NCBI RefSeq assembly: GCF_020532665.2
Contig: NZ_JAIWPG020000005.1
Span: 62,001-126,000 of the forward strand
Direction: 5' to 3'
DNA from: Lelliottia sp. WAP21
Lineage (GTDB): Bacteria > Pseudomonadota > Gammaproteobacteria > Enterobacterales > Enterobacteriaceae
Length of the DNA: 64,000 bases
The first letter of the stretch is position 1. Each line of letters begins with the position of its first letter. This document shows positions 18,323-30,684 of the stretch, one piece after another. The notes under the pieces are model-generated. The model made no database searches, was not told the origin of the DNA, and saw nothing but the letters and a program-made list of their open reading frames with translations. A program made the translations under genes and the position numbers.

Positions 18323-19972
18323 ATGCTGAAAAACCCCGAACAAAAATACCAGCCTTATCCCCCTCTTTCCCTGCCCGATCGCCGCTGGCCGAACCGGACC
18401 CTTACTCAGGCGCCGCGCTGGCTCTCCACGGATCTTCGTGATGGTAACCAGGCGCTGGCCGAACCGATGGACAGCGACCGTAAGCTCCAGTTCTGGGCGC
18501 TACTGCTGAGCTGTGGTTTTAAAGAGATTGAAGTCGCTTTTCCGTCCGCTTCGCAAACCGATTTTAATTTTGTGCGCCAGCTTATCGACGAGAATCGCAT
18601 CCCTGATGACGTCACGATCCAGGTGCTGACCCAGGCGCGCGAAGATTTAATTCATCGCACGTTTGACGCCTTACGTGGCGCAAAGCGCGCCACGGTACAT
18701 TTGTATAACGCTACCGCGCCGCTGTTTCGCCGCCTGGTCTTTGGCATGGAAAAAGCGCAAATCGTTGAGCTGGCGACGCGCTCGACCCGCCTGATTCGTC
18801 AGCTTTGCGAAGACAACCCGCAAACCGACTGGCAGTATGAATATTCACCGGAAACCTTCTGCTTTACCGAACCCGAGTTCGCCCTGGAGATTTGTGAGGC
18901 GGTCGCCGATATCTGGCAGCCCTGCGCAGAGCGTCCGATGATTATTAACTTACCGGCCACCGTCGAGGTCAGTACGCCTAACGTCTACGCCGATCAGATC
19001 GAATATTTTTGTCGTCATTTTAGTCGCCGTGATGATGTCTGCATTAGCGTGCATCCGCATAACGATCGCGGAACGGGGGTGGCATGCGCAGAGCTGGCCG
19101 TTATGGCGGGCGCTGACCGGGTGGAAGGCTGCCTGTTTGGCAACGGGGAACGCACGGGGAACGTCTGCCTGGTGACACTGGCGATGAATTTATACAGCCA
19201 GGGGATTCGCCCTCATCTGGATTTCAGCGAAATGAACCGGGTGGTGGAAGTGGTGGAAAGCTGTAACCAGTTGCCGGTGCATCCGCGCCATCCCTGGGCG
19301 GGACGTCTGGCTTATACCGCTTTTTCCGGCTCGCATCAGGATGCCATCAAGAAAGGGTTCGATGCCCGTAAAGCGGACGAACGCTGGGAAATGCCTTACC
19401 TGCCTGTCGATCCGCAGGACATTGGTTGCACTTACGAAGCGGTGATCCGGGTTAACAGCTAGTCAGGCAAAAGCGGCAGCGCCTGGCTCATTGAGCAAAA
19501 TCACGGCCTCAAGCTTCCGCGCGGGTTGCAGCAGGATTTTAGCCAGCACGTGCAGCAGGAAGCCGACAGTCAGGGTAAAGAGATGACGCAAAATGCGCTG
19601 TGGCAGTTGTTCCGTGAGCGGTACGGCCTGGTGCCCGCTCCTCGTTTTGCCCTGCACACGTATCGCAGTGAGAGCCAGCAGGATGGGCAGTTACGCTTAA
19701 CGGCCACCGTGGCAACCGGCGGGGGAACCCGTCAGCTGGAGGGCCAGGGTAACGGGCTTTTATCGGCCGCCGCGCATGGAATGAGTCGTTGGGTTGAGAC
19801 GCCGTTTGTCATCAAAGATTACCATGAGCATTCGTTGGGCGAGCGCAGTGACAGCCGATCCGTCACCTATATTCGTTGCGTGTTCCAGAATGGATCCAGC
19901 CGGTGGGGGGTGGGAATTGACAGCGATGTCGCACGCGCCTCGCTTCAGGCGCTGTTCAACGCGCTTGGCTAA
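18323..19972 (+). pseudogene. Long-form 2-isopropylmalate synthase-like gene broken by an in-frame amber codon
   Basis: One reading frame from the ATG at 18323 (AACAGGAGC upstream) to the TAA at 19972 encodes a type 2 LeuA-like protein of about 549 residues, but codon 380 (19460-19462) is TAG. The N-terminal 379 residues hold the DRE-TIM barrel: the DLRDGNQAL metal-binding motif and [11 protein letters not shown] with the HxH ligands. The part after the stop is the regulatory dimerisation domain, still open and well conserved. In relatives this position reads VNSQSGKGG (from memory); here it reads VNS-stop-SGKSG, so a single CAG to TAG change fits. The truncated product would lack leucine regulation. 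It is a paralogue of the leu operon enzyme. It overlaps the convergent AraC-type gene by 4 bp. Confidence 0.85.
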
Positions 19973-20733
19973 GCCTCTTTGAAATACTCGCTGGGTGAGA
20001 CCCCCATCACCCGGCGAAACATCGCCGTAAAGGCGCTATGGCTGCCGTAGCCCAAATCCAGCGCGACGCGCAAGACCGGTTGCCCCTGTGCCAGACGCAG
20101 TAAAGCTTCCATGAGCCGCGCCCTTCTCACCCACTCCCCGTAGCTTAAACCGGTTTGCTGTTGAAAATGCCGGTTCAACGTTCGTTCACTCATATTGATG
20201 AGCGTGGCGGCCTGCTGGCTGCTCCAGTTTTCTCCCGGCGCCTGGCTAATATGCTCACAGAGATGACGTAACGGCACGCTCGTCGGTTCCGGCAGATGAA
20301 AAGGCAATATCGGCATGGCCCGGATTTCATCCAGAATCAGTTCATAGATGCGCTCTTCACGACTGCCTGGCGCGTATGTTTCAGGGAGGGCTAAAGAGGT
20401 CACAATCAGCTCGCGCAATAATGGCGAGATCTGAACGATCTGGCAGGATGCAGGCAGATCGGCACGGGCAAGGGGATCGATAAAGAGCGTTCTTGCCGCC
20501 ACGCTACCGGTAATACGAAGCGCATGGCACGTACCCGCGGGTAACCAGACGCCGCGTCCGGGCGGCACGACCCAACATCCTGCGGCCGTATCAACACGAA
20601 CCACACCACTGAGGCTGTGCAGGAGCTGCGCGCAGTCATGCTGATGCCACGGTTCGCTGTCCCCGTGGACATAATCATGTGCGAACGGGACGAGTGGCCG
20701 GTGGGTAAAGGAGAAGGTTGAGGTTGTGGTCAT
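19969..20733 (-). CDS. AraC-family regulator with cupin sensor domain
   Basis: The 254-residue protein has an N-terminal cupin (about 12-90, with HQHDCAQLLHSLSG and a PPGRGVWLPAGTCHAL turn) and a C-terminal pair of helix-turn-helix motifs (about 160-254, ending YGSHSAFTAMFRRVMGVSPSEYF). This is the YdeO/NimR-like AraC class that binds small molecules in the cupin. The ATG at 20733 (MTTTSTFSFTHR) fits the family; a longer frame to 20859 runs through repeat DNA and was rejected. It is convergent with the LeuA-like gene, overlapping its end, and may control it. The ligand is unknown. Confidence 0.85.
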   Translation of the reverse strand: MTTTSTFSFTHRPLVPFAHDYVHGDSEPWHQHDCAQLLHSLSGVVRVDTAAGCWVVPPGRGVWLPAGTCHALRITGSVAARTLFIDPLARADLPASCQIVQISPLLRELIVTSLALPETYAPGSREERIYELILDEIRAMPILPFHLPEPTSVPLRHLCEHISQAPGENWSSQQAATLINMSERTLNRHFQQQTGLSYGEWVRRARLMEALLRLAQGQPVLRVALDLGYGSHSAFTAMFRRVMGVSPSEYFKEA

Positions 20734-20767
20734 GGTGGCCACCGTGTGATTTTCGCCGAATGACGGT

Positions 20768-20872
20768 TGCGCCTTATCGGGCCTGTGATTGCACGCCCGG
20801 TAAGCAAACGCCACCGGGCACAGCAGACAGACCCCGCAGGCCCGGTGTGCGATACGCACCGGGCACTCACGG
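20768..20872. repeat. REP/BIME palindromic repeats between araC-type gene and luxS
   Basis: Two typical REP hairpins with GCCCGGT and ACCGGGC arms lie at 20795-20819 and 20840-20864, in opposite style and close together, preceded by a partial unit at about 20771-20782. This is a bacterial interspersed mosaic element after the luxS stop codon; it probably stabilises the 3' end of luxS mRNA. Confidence 0.85.
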
Positions 20873-20880
20873 GCACGCTG

Positions 20881-21396
20881 CTAGATATGCAATTCTTTCA
20901 GTTTTTCTTTCGGCAGCGCCAGCTCTTCGTTGCTGTTGACGCGTACATCACGCTCGATGATGTGGCGCGCAATTTCCTGCGCTTCTTCCAGAGAGTGCAT
21001 ATGGTAAGTACCGCACTGATAGACGTTCAGCTCTGGAATCTGATTCTGCTCTTTCACTTTCAGCACGTCGGCCATCGCCGCTTTCCAGGCGTCGGCGACA
21101 CGCGTTTCATCCGGTACACCGATCAAGCTCATGTAGAAACCGGTACGGCAACCCATTGGGGAGATGTCGATAATCTCAACACCGTTACCGTTGAGGTGAT
21201 CGCGCATAAAGCCCGCGAAGAGGTGCTCCAGGGTATGAATACCTTTTTCAGGCATCACTTCTTTATTGGGCACGCAAAAACGCAGGTCGAACACAGTGAT
21301 GGTATCGCCGTGTGGAGTATGCATGGTCTTTGCAACACGGACTGCAGGCGCTTCCATACGGGTATGGTCGACGGTAAAGCTATCTAATAACGGCAT
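20881..21396 (-). CDS. luxS: LuxS, S-ribosylhomocysteine lyase
   Basis: The 171-residue enzyme cleaves S-ribosylhomocysteine to homocysteine and DPD, the precursor of autoinducer-2, in the activated methyl cycle. The metal site is HTLEH (His54 and His58) with Cys127 in QCGTYH; Cys82 in MGCRTGFY is the catalytic acid/base. The ATG at 21396 follows CGGAGGTGACGT. It is divergent from the sRNA gene micA. Confidence 0.96.
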   Translation of the reverse strand: MPLLDSFTVDHTRMEAPAVRVAKTMHTPHGDTITVFDLRFCVPNKEVMPEKGIHTLEHLFAGFMRDHLNGNGVEIIDISPMGCRTGFYMSLIGVPDETRVADAWKAAMADVLKVKEQNQIPELNVYQCGTYHMHSLEEAQEIARHIIERDVRVNSNEELALPKEKLKELHI

Positions 21397-21432
21397 ACGT
21401 CACCTCCGGGAGTGATTTTTTTTAAAATAAAC

Positions 21433-21460
21433 TGAACTCTTCTGCCTGATGCGCGTCTGA
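21433..21460 (+). promoter_or_regulatory. Sigma-E promoter of micA
   Basis: The -35 element TGAACTC (21433-21439) and the -10 element TCTGA (21456-21460) are 16 bp apart, fitting the GGAACTT/TCnnA pattern of sigma-E. The first base of MicA lies 7 bp after the -10 element. Confidence 0.75.
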
Positions 21461-21466
21461 GTATAT

Positions 21467-21539
21467 GAAAGACGCGCATTTGTTATCATCATCCCTGAAT
21501 TCAGAGATGTTATTTTGGCCACAGCAATGTGGCCTTTTT
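21467..21539 (+). ncRNA. micA: MicA small RNA
   Basis: The transcript starts GAAAGACGCGCATTTGTTAT, identical to the ompA-pairing 5' end of E. coli MicA, and ends in the terminator hairpin GGCCACAGCAATGTGGCC plus TTTTT. MicA is an Hfq-dependent, sigma-E-induced RNA that blocks translation of ompA and other porin mRNAs under envelope stress. The loop of the terminator differs from E. coli. It lies between luxS and gshA, as in E. coli, opposite to both. Confidence 0.93.
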
Positions 21540-21547
21540 CTTTTCTG

Positions 21548-23092
21548 TCAGCCGTGTTTCGCTAAAAAAGCGTCAAACGACTCGGTGTCCGATGCTTCTA
21601 TTTCGCGCTGACGCTGAACAGATGCCTCGCGTTCCTTCACGAAATCTTCTTCGCTTAGCACTTCCAGCGGTTCCTGCTGCAACATCTCGCGATACTGCGC
21701 AGCCAGCGAACGACCGGTTCCACCAATACCTTGATCAAGCATAGATCGCATAATGCGCGCTGAGAACGTCAGCTCCGGGTTATCAAAGCCTTCAACCAGC
21801 TGATCGCACACCTTCTGGTATTCCTCACCGCCATACACGCTGTCCATCGTCTGCGCGACACGCTTGAGATCGCGGAACAGATCTTTGCCCACTTTCGCCA
21901 GCGGGAATTGTGCTGTTTCACAGCCAATGCCCAGCGTCAGACCAGGCTTACGCCCTTCCAGAATGACGCGATTCCAGTTGGTACGGGTACAGAGCAGTTC
22001 GTCTGAGCTCATCTCAGGCGCATCGGCCAACACGCACCAGACCATAAACAGATCGAGGAAGCGTACCTGCTGCTCGTCCACGCCAACTGGCGAGAACGGG
22101 TTAATATCCAGCGAGCGCACCTCAATGTACTCAATGCCGCCGCGCTCCAGCGCATCTGATGGCGCTTCCCCACTGCGGGTTACGCGTTTAGGACGAATCG
22201 GCGCATACAGTTCGTTTTCGATCTGCAAAACGTTGCTGTTGATCTGCAAACGTTTACCGTCTTTTTCGAGGCCGATTTTCTCGTACTCTTCCGACGGCGT
22301 TTTGATCGCCCGCTTCAATCCTGCCACATACTCGTGCAATTCGTTAAACGTAATACCGAGATTGCTTTGCGACTTATTGGTATAACCCAGATCGCTAAGG
22401 CGCAGAGAGGTAGCATACGGCAGGTAATACATGCCACAGTCCGTCTTTTCAAACGGCAGCGTTGTCGGTTTGCCCTGAAGGAAAGAGGAGCAAATCGCCG
22501 GAGAGGCACCAAACAGGTACGGAATCACCCAGCCGAAGCGGTAGTAGTTGCGAATCAGGCGGAAGTAACCCGCGGAGATCGCCTCTTTATCCGTTTCACC
22601 GCATTTCGCTTGCCAGAATGCCATGGGCAGCGAGAAGTTGTAATGCACCCCTGAAATGGTTTGCATCAACGCGCCATAGCGATTTTTCAAGCCTTCACGG
22701 TATAACGTTTTCAACCGACCAATATTCGAGGTGCCGTACTGAGCAAGCTCAATATCCTGCCCCTGCTCTATGTAGCAAGGCATACTGAGTGGCCACATAC
22801 GCTCATCGCCCAACTGACGCGCGGTAAAGCGATGCACGTCACGCATTAGCTTCAGCATGTGATCAATATCGCCATCCACGGGCGTAATGAACTCCAGCAA
22901 CGCTTCTGCAAAATCGGTCGTGATCCATTTATGGGTTAAAGCCGAGCCTAATGCCTCAGGATGACCGGTCGTTGCCAGACTTCCATCTGCATTTACGCGC
23001 AGCGTTTCGCGTTCCAGCCCACGCTGAATACCCTTCAGAGCCTGAGGGTGGTTTTCCAGCCAGGCTAGCGCCTGTGATACGTCCGGGATCAA
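21548..23092 (-). CDS. gshA: GshA, glutamate-cysteine ligase
   Basis: The 514-residue enzyme makes gamma-glutamylcysteine from glutamate and cysteine with ATP, the first step of glutathione synthesis. Family landmarks are [13 protein letters not shown] near the start with metal-binding glutamates, [11 protein letters not shown], and [12 protein letters not shown]. The start is a TTG at 23092 giving [13 protein letters not shown], the same rare start as in E. coli. It is four residues shorter than E. coli GshA, with a small gap after the CGETDKE region. The end abuts the micA terminator on the other strand. Confidence 0.95.
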   Translation of the reverse strand: MIPDVSQALAWLENHPQALKGIQRGLERETLRVNADGSLATTGHPEALGSALTHKWITTDFAEALLEFITPVDGDIDHMLKLMRDVHRFTARQLGDERMWPLSMPCYIEQGQDIELAQYGTSNIGRLKTLYREGLKNRYGALMQTISGVHYNFSLPMAFWQAKCGETDKEAISAGYFRLIRNYYRFGWVIPYLFGASPAICSSFLQGKPTTLPFEKTDCGMYYLPYATSLRLSDLGYTNKSQSNLGITFNELHEYVAGLKRAIKTPSEEYEKIGLEKDGKRLQINSNVLQIENELYAPIRPKRVTRSGEAPSDALERGGIEYIEVRSLDINPFSPVGVDEQQVRFLDLFMVWCVLADAPEMSSDELLCTRTNWNRVILEGRKPGLTLGIGCETAQFPLAKVGKDLFRDLKRVAQTMDSVYGGEEYQKVCDQLVEGFDNPELTFSARIMRSMLDQGIGGTGRSLAAQYREMLQQEPLEVLSEEDFVKEREASVQRQREIEASDTESFDAFLAKHG

Positions 23093-23175
23093 ATTGACCT
23101 CCCGCCTGTCAAAGTATTGTTACCCAGCATAATTGTAATGGTTGACGATTGAAGGTCGCTTATATTTTCCACCAA

Positions 23176-23604
23176 TTAGTGCCACCACGTCATGCCCTGC
23201 AGGGTTACGAACGCCACGAGAACGTATCGTAACGCCTTGCCCAGGCATAAAAAAAAGAGCACTGGTCCCCAGGAGATGCGCATCCATCCCGCCAGCAGAC
23301 ACAGTAAATCGCCTGTTACAGGCATCCAGCTTAGTAAAAGCGTGACAGCACCATAGCGTTTAAGCCAGCCTGCTGCCTTTTCCTGCCAGCGTGATTTTTC
23401 ACGCAGCGGAAAGAATCGACCAAGAATAACGTTAGTCAGCCCTCCAAGGCTATTACCCATTGTTGCTATTAATACCAACAACCAGGGCTGACTGACGCCT
23501 GACAGCAGCATGGCGACCAGCACAACTTCGGAGTTACCCGGTAAAAGTGTGGCACTTAAAAAACTGCTGGCAAATAAAGACGCGAGCGACAGCATGTCAC
23601 TCAC
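23176..23604 (-). CDS. yqaA: YqaA, DedA/VTT-like inner-membrane protein
   Basis: This 142-residue protein has four or five hydrophobic helices and the SATLLPGNSEVVL motif of the DedA-related YqaA group, with GNSLGGLTNVILGRF. Related proteins take part in lipid transport or membrane homeostasis, but the exact role is unknown. The start is GTG at 23604, overlapping the yqaB TGA by 4 bp, so it is translated with yqaB. Confidence 0.9.
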   Translation of the reverse strand: MSDMLSLASLFASSFLSATLLPGNSEVVLVAMLLSGVSQPWLLVLIATMGNSLGGLTNVILGRFFPLREKSRWQEKAAGWLKRYGAVTLLLSWMPVTGDLLCLLAGWMRISWGPVLFFLCLGKALRYVLVAFVTLQGMTWWH

Positions 23605-24167
23605 AGTAAGCGTACATCCACAGCATCCATTCCCGCCTTAAGCGCTGCCTGAATACCGAAATCGGCATCCTCAAATACGACGCACCGGGAAGCAGGCACC
23701 CCCATCAATTCCGCGCAGAGCAGAAAGGTGTCGGGAGCAGGTTTGTGATTTTTGACATGATCGGCGGCGACAACCGCTGAGAAGTAGTGACGAAGACCGA
23801 GATGATTCAGCAATGCTTCGGCCACCGCGCTTTCGCTCCCCGTCCCCACGGACAGAGGCCGACGGCCATGCCATTCTTTTACCACCTCAATCAACGGAAG
23901 CGGACGCACAGTGTCTAACAGCATTGCTTTGACTGCATCCGTTTTTTCGCGAGCAAGAAGGTGTGGATCCAGATCGGCCTGATTCAGTTCAATCACCGCC
24001 TGCGCGATGCGCCAGGTCGGCGAACCATTGAGTGCGACCATAGCCTGCAAATCGAAACGCATCCCATATCGGCCCAACACATCATCCCAGGCTTTACGGT
24101 GCGTAGGTTCCGTGTCCAGGAGGGTGCCATCCATATCGAAGATAAGACCGTCATACTTTGCGTACAT
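23601..24167 (-). CDS. yqaB: YqaB, HAD-family sugar phosphatase
   Basis: The 188-residue HAD hydrolase has motif I DMDGTLLDTEP (nucleophile Asp11), motif II SVGTGS, motif III lysine in KNHKPAPD and motif IV VFEDADFG. E. coli YqaB dephosphorylates fructose 1-phosphate and 6-phosphogluconate. It is the first gene of yqaBA; the start ATG at 24167 has a weak GAGCGG upstream. Confidence 0.93.
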   Translation of the reverse strand: MYAKYDGLIFDMDGTLLDTEPTHRKAWDDVLGRYGMRFDLQAMVALNGSPTWRIAQAVIELNQADLDPHLLAREKTDAVKAMLLDTVRPLPLIEVVKEWHGRRPLSVGTGSESAVAEALLNHLGLRHYFSAVVAADHVKNHKPAPDTFLLCAELMGVPASRCVVFEDADFGIQAALKAGMDAVDVRLL

Positions 24168-24343
24168 CGTCCGCTCGCCATGCTAATAACAAAGCATTAC
24201 TTTAACGTAAAGGCAGGTTTTTGTCGCTGACAGAGATAATGATTACTGAGGGAACGTCGAAGGAATGAACAATGGGGAAGAAGATGGTGCTGACGATAAA
24301 TTCGCAGACCTTGAAAAAAGACTGGCTCTTATCTCGGAGAAGA

Positions 24344-24361
24344 TGGTGCATCCGGGAGGAT
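24344..24361 (-). repeat. Copy 4 of the tRNA-Arg 3'-end repeat
   Basis: Eighteen bases identical to the 3' end of the tRNA-Arg genes including CCA, 132 bp downstream of the 3' end of the last tRNA of the operon. The flanking ACTCGGCTGCGCC sequence is shared with the other copies. Confidence 0.8.
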
Positions 24362-24475
24362 GACTCGGCTGCGCCTCGCCCTTCGGGCCGTTGCTGAAGC
24401 AACGTTATCCTCCCTGGTACTTGCGGCTAATCCGCGGACCTTGAAACAACAGCTTTGCTGTTATCTCGGAGAATA

Positions 24476-24552
24476 TGGTGCATCCGGGAGGATTCGAACC
24501 TCCGACCGCTCGGTTCGTAGCCGAGTACTCTATCCAGCTGAGCTACGGATGC
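24476..24552 (-). tRNA. argQ: tRNA-Arg (anticodon ACG)
   Basis: The 77-nt gene includes an encoded CCA. The acceptor stem GCATCCG pairs with CGGATGC and the anticodon loop CTACGAA carries ACG, read as ICG after deamination. It is the last of four identical copies transcribed from the serV side, as argQ in E. coli. Confidence 0.97.
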
Positions 24553-24582
24553 ATCAGGGGGCACTGCTTTAGAAATAGTAAA

Positions 24583-24601
24583 TGGTGCATCCGGGAGGAT
24601 T
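24583..24601 (-). repeat. Copy 3 of the tRNA-Arg 3'-end repeat
   Basis: Nineteen bases identical to the tRNA-Arg 3' end including CCA, 133 bp downstream of the 3' end of the preceding tRNA. It is not part of a foldable tRNA. Confidence 0.85.
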
Positions 24602-24715
24602 ACTCGGCTGCGCCTCGCCCTTACGGGCCGTTGCTGAAGCAACGTTATCCTCCCTGGTACTTGCGGCTAACCCGCAGACCTTGAAACAACAACCTTGCTG
24701 TTATTTCGGAGAATA

Positions 24716-24792
24716 TGGTGCATCCGGGAGGATTCGAACCTCCGACCGCTCGGTTCGTAGCCGAGTACTCTATCCAGCTGAGCTACGGATGC
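24716..24792 (-). tRNA. argZ: tRNA-Arg (anticodon ACG)
   Basis: This copy is identical in sequence to the tRNA at 24476, including the encoded CCA. It sits in a 240-bp unit, 34 bp shorter than the other two spacings. Confidence 0.97.
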
Positions 24793-24856
24793 ATCGGGAT
24801 TTACTACTGTACTACTCGATATTCATATCACTTCGAAAGCAATATGAAGTAATAGA

Positions 24857-24875
24857 TGGTGCATCCGGGAGGATT
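24857..24875 (-). repeat. Copy 2 of the tRNA-Arg 3'-end repeat
   Basis: Same 19-bp tRNA 3'-end copy, 133 bp downstream of the tRNA at 24990. The surrounding spacer is almost identical to that of copy 1. Confidence 0.85.
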
Positions 24876-24989
24876 ACTCGGCTGCGCCTCGCCCTTACGG
24901 GCCGTTGCTGAAGCAACGTTATCCTCCCTGGTACTTGCGGCTAACCCGCAGACCTTGAAACAACAGCCTTGCTGTTATCTCGGAGAATA

Positions 24990-25066
24990 TGGTGCATCCG
25001 GGAGGATTCGAACCTCCGACCGCTCGGTTCGTAGCCGAGTACTCTATCCAGCTGAGCTACGGATGC
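24990..25066 (-). tRNA. argY: tRNA-Arg (anticodon ACG)
   Basis: Identical 77-nt tRNA-Arg with encoded CCA; second arginine tRNA of the operon. Its spacing to the first copy is exactly 274 bp. Confidence 0.97.
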
Positions 25067-25130
25067 ATCGGGATTTACTACTGTACTACTCGATATTCAT
25101 ATCACTTCGAAAGCAATATGAAGTAATAGA

Positions 25131-25149
25131 TGGTGCATCCGGGAGGATT
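25131..25149 (-). repeat. Copy 1 of the tRNA-Arg 3'-end repeat
   Basis: Same 19-bp tRNA 3'-end copy, 133 bp downstream of the 3' end of the tRNA at 25264. In the transcript it reads as the T-arm end, the 3' acceptor strand and CCA without a 5' partner. Confidence 0.85.
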
Positions 25150-25263
25150 ACTCGGCTGCGCCTCGCCCTTACGGGCCGTTGCTTAAGCAACGTTATCTTC
25201 CCTGGTGCTTGCGAAGCAATCGCAGACCATGAAACAGCAACTTCACTGTTATCCTTGAGAAGA

Positions 25264-25340
25264 TGGTGCATCCGGGAGGATTCGAACCTCCGACCGCTCG
25301 GTTCGTAGCCGAGTACTCTATCCAGCTGAGCTACGGATGC
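25264..25340 (-). tRNA. argV: tRNA-Arg (anticodon ACG)
   Basis: First of four identical tRNA-Arg genes, 4 bp after the 3' end of tRNA-Ser, so both are cut from one transcript. CCA is encoded. Confidence 0.97.
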
Positions 25341-25344
25341 AAAA

Positions 25345-25437
25345 TGGCGGTGAGGCGGGGATTCGAACCCCGGATGCAGCTTTTGACCGCATACTCCCTT
25401 AGCAGGGGAGCGCCTTCAGCCTCTCGGCCACCTCACC
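25345..25437 (-). tRNA. serV: tRNA-Ser (anticodon GCT)
   Basis: The 93-nt gene includes the CCA and a long variable arm. The acceptor strands are GGTGAGG and CCTCACC and the anticodon loop CTGCTAA carries GCT. It opens the tRNA operon, as serV in E. coli. Confidence 0.97.
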
Positions 25438-25502
25438 ACACAACGCCTCTTTCGAGTGCTTCGAGTAACTCGTTAAGAGCTTCTCGTCGCTGCGTGGCGC
25501 AT

Positions 25503-25530
25503 ATATTACTTTCTGGGACTTATAAGTCAA
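25503..25530 (-). promoter_or_regulatory. Promoter of the serV-argVYZQ operon
   Basis: On the minus strand TTGACT (25525-25530) and TAATAT (25503-25508) are 16 bp apart, followed by a GC-rich discriminator containing GCGCC. That discriminator is typical of stable-RNA promoters under stringent control. Initiation would lie about 58 nt before tRNA-Ser. Confidence 0.75.
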
Positions 25531-25747
25531 ACAATTTTCCATAAGCTTTTATCGTTTGCACAAATCGCAGGCAATTTGCAGCTAAAACCCGCAAAGAGAG
25601 TGTTTTATAAACGGATTTTACGCGCAGTAATGCAGTAACCAGGGGCTGTTGAGGTACAAGAAAGACAGGAAAAAGGTCAGCAAACGCTAAAATGCAGGAG
25701 AATTGAAATCGAACGGTAACTTTATGAAGGAAGAATACTGGAGGGTT

Positions 25748-25771
25748 GCGTCTCGCCGCAAAGCGAGACGC
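25748..25771 (-). terminator. Hairpin after csrA
   Basis: A perfect 9-bp stem (GCGTCTCGC with GCGAGACGC) and a 6-nt loop lie 8 bp after the csrA stop codon on the minus strand. The following bases are not T-rich, so termination strength is uncertain. Confidence 0.55.
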
Positions 25772-25778
25772 GATAATA

Positions 25779-25964
25779 TCAGTAACTGGACTGCTGGGAT
25801 TTTTCAGCCTGGATACGCTGGTAGATCTCTTCACGATGGACAGAGACTTCTTTAGGGGCGTTGACACCAATACGTACCTGGTTACCCTTTACCCCTAAAA
25901 CTGTCACGGTGACCTCATCCCCAATCATGAGGGTCTCACCAACTCGACGAGTCAGAATCAGCAT
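25779..25964 (-). CDS. csrA: CsrA, carbon storage regulator
   Basis: The 61-residue RNA-binding dimer is identical over most of its length to E. coli CsrA, with the beta-strand start [18 protein letters not shown] and the RNA-contact region [18 protein letters not shown]. It binds GGA motifs in mRNA leaders and is titrated by CsrB/C. The ATG at 25964 has AAGGAG upstream. It follows alaS, as in E. coli. Confidence 0.97.
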
Positions 25965-26158
25965 TCTTTGCTCCTTGAAAGATTAAAAGAGTCGGGTCTC
26001 TTGTATCCCGGCATTATCCATCATATAACGCCAAAAAGTAAGCGATGACAAACACGTAATGTGTAAGCAGTCACGGCATCACATTCTGTTAAACGTAAGT
26101 TTAGCCGATATACACAAACTCAACCTGACTTTATCGTTATCGATAGCGTAGGACCAAT

Positions 26159-26184
26159 ACGCCATAACGGTAAGGTTATGGCGT
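26159..26184 (-). terminator. Hairpin after alaS
   Basis: A perfect 10-bp stem (ACGCCATAAC with GTTATGGCGT) around a 6-nt loop lies 21 bp after the alaS stop codon. No U-tract follows on the minus strand, so it may only partly stop transcription toward csrA. Confidence 0.5.
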
Positions 26185-26204
26185 CTGATTACGCTTTGTA
26201 ATTA

Positions 26205-28832
<2,628 letters not shown>

Positions 28833-28963
28833 AATTATCCTGAAATCAAGCTAACGAAATGTCATAGCCAGCCCATACATGCATTCGATTGGACGGACCA
28901 GCTACTGGAAAAAGTGGGAATAAGATAAGTTTTCTTTAGTGGGAAGTAAAATCCCACTTGCAT

Positions 28964-29464
28964 TCATTCAGCAAAATTACGCCATATCTCCTGAATATCT
29001 TCCATCAGGAACCCGCGATAGAGCAAAAAACGCTGAATTTTAACTTTTTCTGAAAATTCGCGTGGCAGTGGTTCACCGTACTTACGAATAGCCTGCTCGC
29101 GCGCTTGCTCGACCCAGTCAACATCGCACTCACGCATGGCCTGCTCGGTTGTCTCCCGGGCAATGCCTTTTTGATTAAGCTCCTGGCGAATACGTGCCGG
29201 GCCATAGCCTTTGCGGCTTCGGCTGGCGATAAAACGCAACACGAAACGACTGTCGTCCAGATAGCTGTGCTCATAACACCAGGCAATGACGCGATCGTAA
29301 TCATCCTGCGTGGCATCGATCGCTTCCGGGCCGTTTTTGCTCATGACAGGCGCAGCAAGCTTGCGGCGTAATTCCTGTTCGCTGTGATCGCGCACCGCAA
29401 GGATCCGCACAGCGCGGTCCAGTAGCCGGGCATAGGCCGGGCGGCGGGGTTTTTGTTCACTCAT
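28964..29464 (-). CDS. recX: RecX, RecA regulatory protein
   Basis: This 166-residue three-helix-repeat protein has an RecX start ([20 protein letters not shown]) and the [12 protein letters not shown] signature. RecX caps RecA filaments and limits their growth. It lies 68 bp after recA behind a terminator, so it is probably made by readthrough of the SOS-induced recA transcript. Confidence 0.95.
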   Translation of the reverse strand: MSEQKPRRPAYARLLDRAVRILAVRDHSEQELRRKLAAPVMSKNGPEAIDATQDDYDRVIAWCYEHSYLDDSRFVLRFIASRSRKGYGPARIRQELNQKGIARETTEQAMRECDVDWVEQAREQAIRKYGEPLPREFSEKVKIQRFLLYRGFLMEDIQEIWRNFAE

Positions 29465-29488
29465 AAAAAACCTGTTCCGGTTAAATGC

Positions 29489-29513
29489 AAAAAGGGCCGC
29501 ATAAGCGGCCCTT
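29489..29513 (-). terminator. Rho-independent terminator between recA and recX
   Basis: On the minus strand GGGCCGC and GCGGCCC enclose TTAT and are followed by TTTTT. In E. coli a comparable terminator lets only a small share of recA transcripts reach recX. Confidence 0.9.
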
Positions 29514-29532
29514 AGTTATAACCTTTCGGTTA

Positions 29533-30627
<1,095 letters not shown>

Positions 30628-30656
30628 TCACCGAGGATTACTGTATTGTTGATGCA

Positions 30657-30684
30657 ATTATACTGTATGCTCATACAGTATCAA
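30657..30684 (-). promoter_or_regulatory. recA promoter with LexA box
   Basis: On the minus strand TTGATA (30679-30684) and TATAAT (30657-30662) are the -35 and -10 elements, 16 bp apart. The LexA box CTGTATGAGCATACAG fills 30663-30678 between them. The arrangement equals that of E. coli recA. Confidence 0.95.

Larger units (their letters stand above)
25441..25778. other. serV-csrA intergenic region
   Basis: The gap of about 340 bp holds the tRNA operon promoter at 25503-25530 and, next to csrA, a perfect hairpin at 25748-25771. The central part (25540-25740) shows no gene or RNA that I recognise; the reading frame running out of csrA in another frame is spurious. Confidence 0.6.

Noticed and set aside
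24582..25308. Several 60-150-codon frames across the tRNA cluster
   Set aside because: They read through tRNA genes and their spacers and repeat the same peptide because the DNA is repeated.
24476..25437. Prophage or island integration at the tRNA genes
   Set aside because: The repeated tRNA 3' ends look like att sites, but no integrase or foreign genes follow and the flanks are syntenic with E. coli.
25520..25870. 116-codon minus-strand frame downstream of csrA
   Set aside because: It overlaps csrA in another frame, crosses the csrA hairpin and has no family resemblance.
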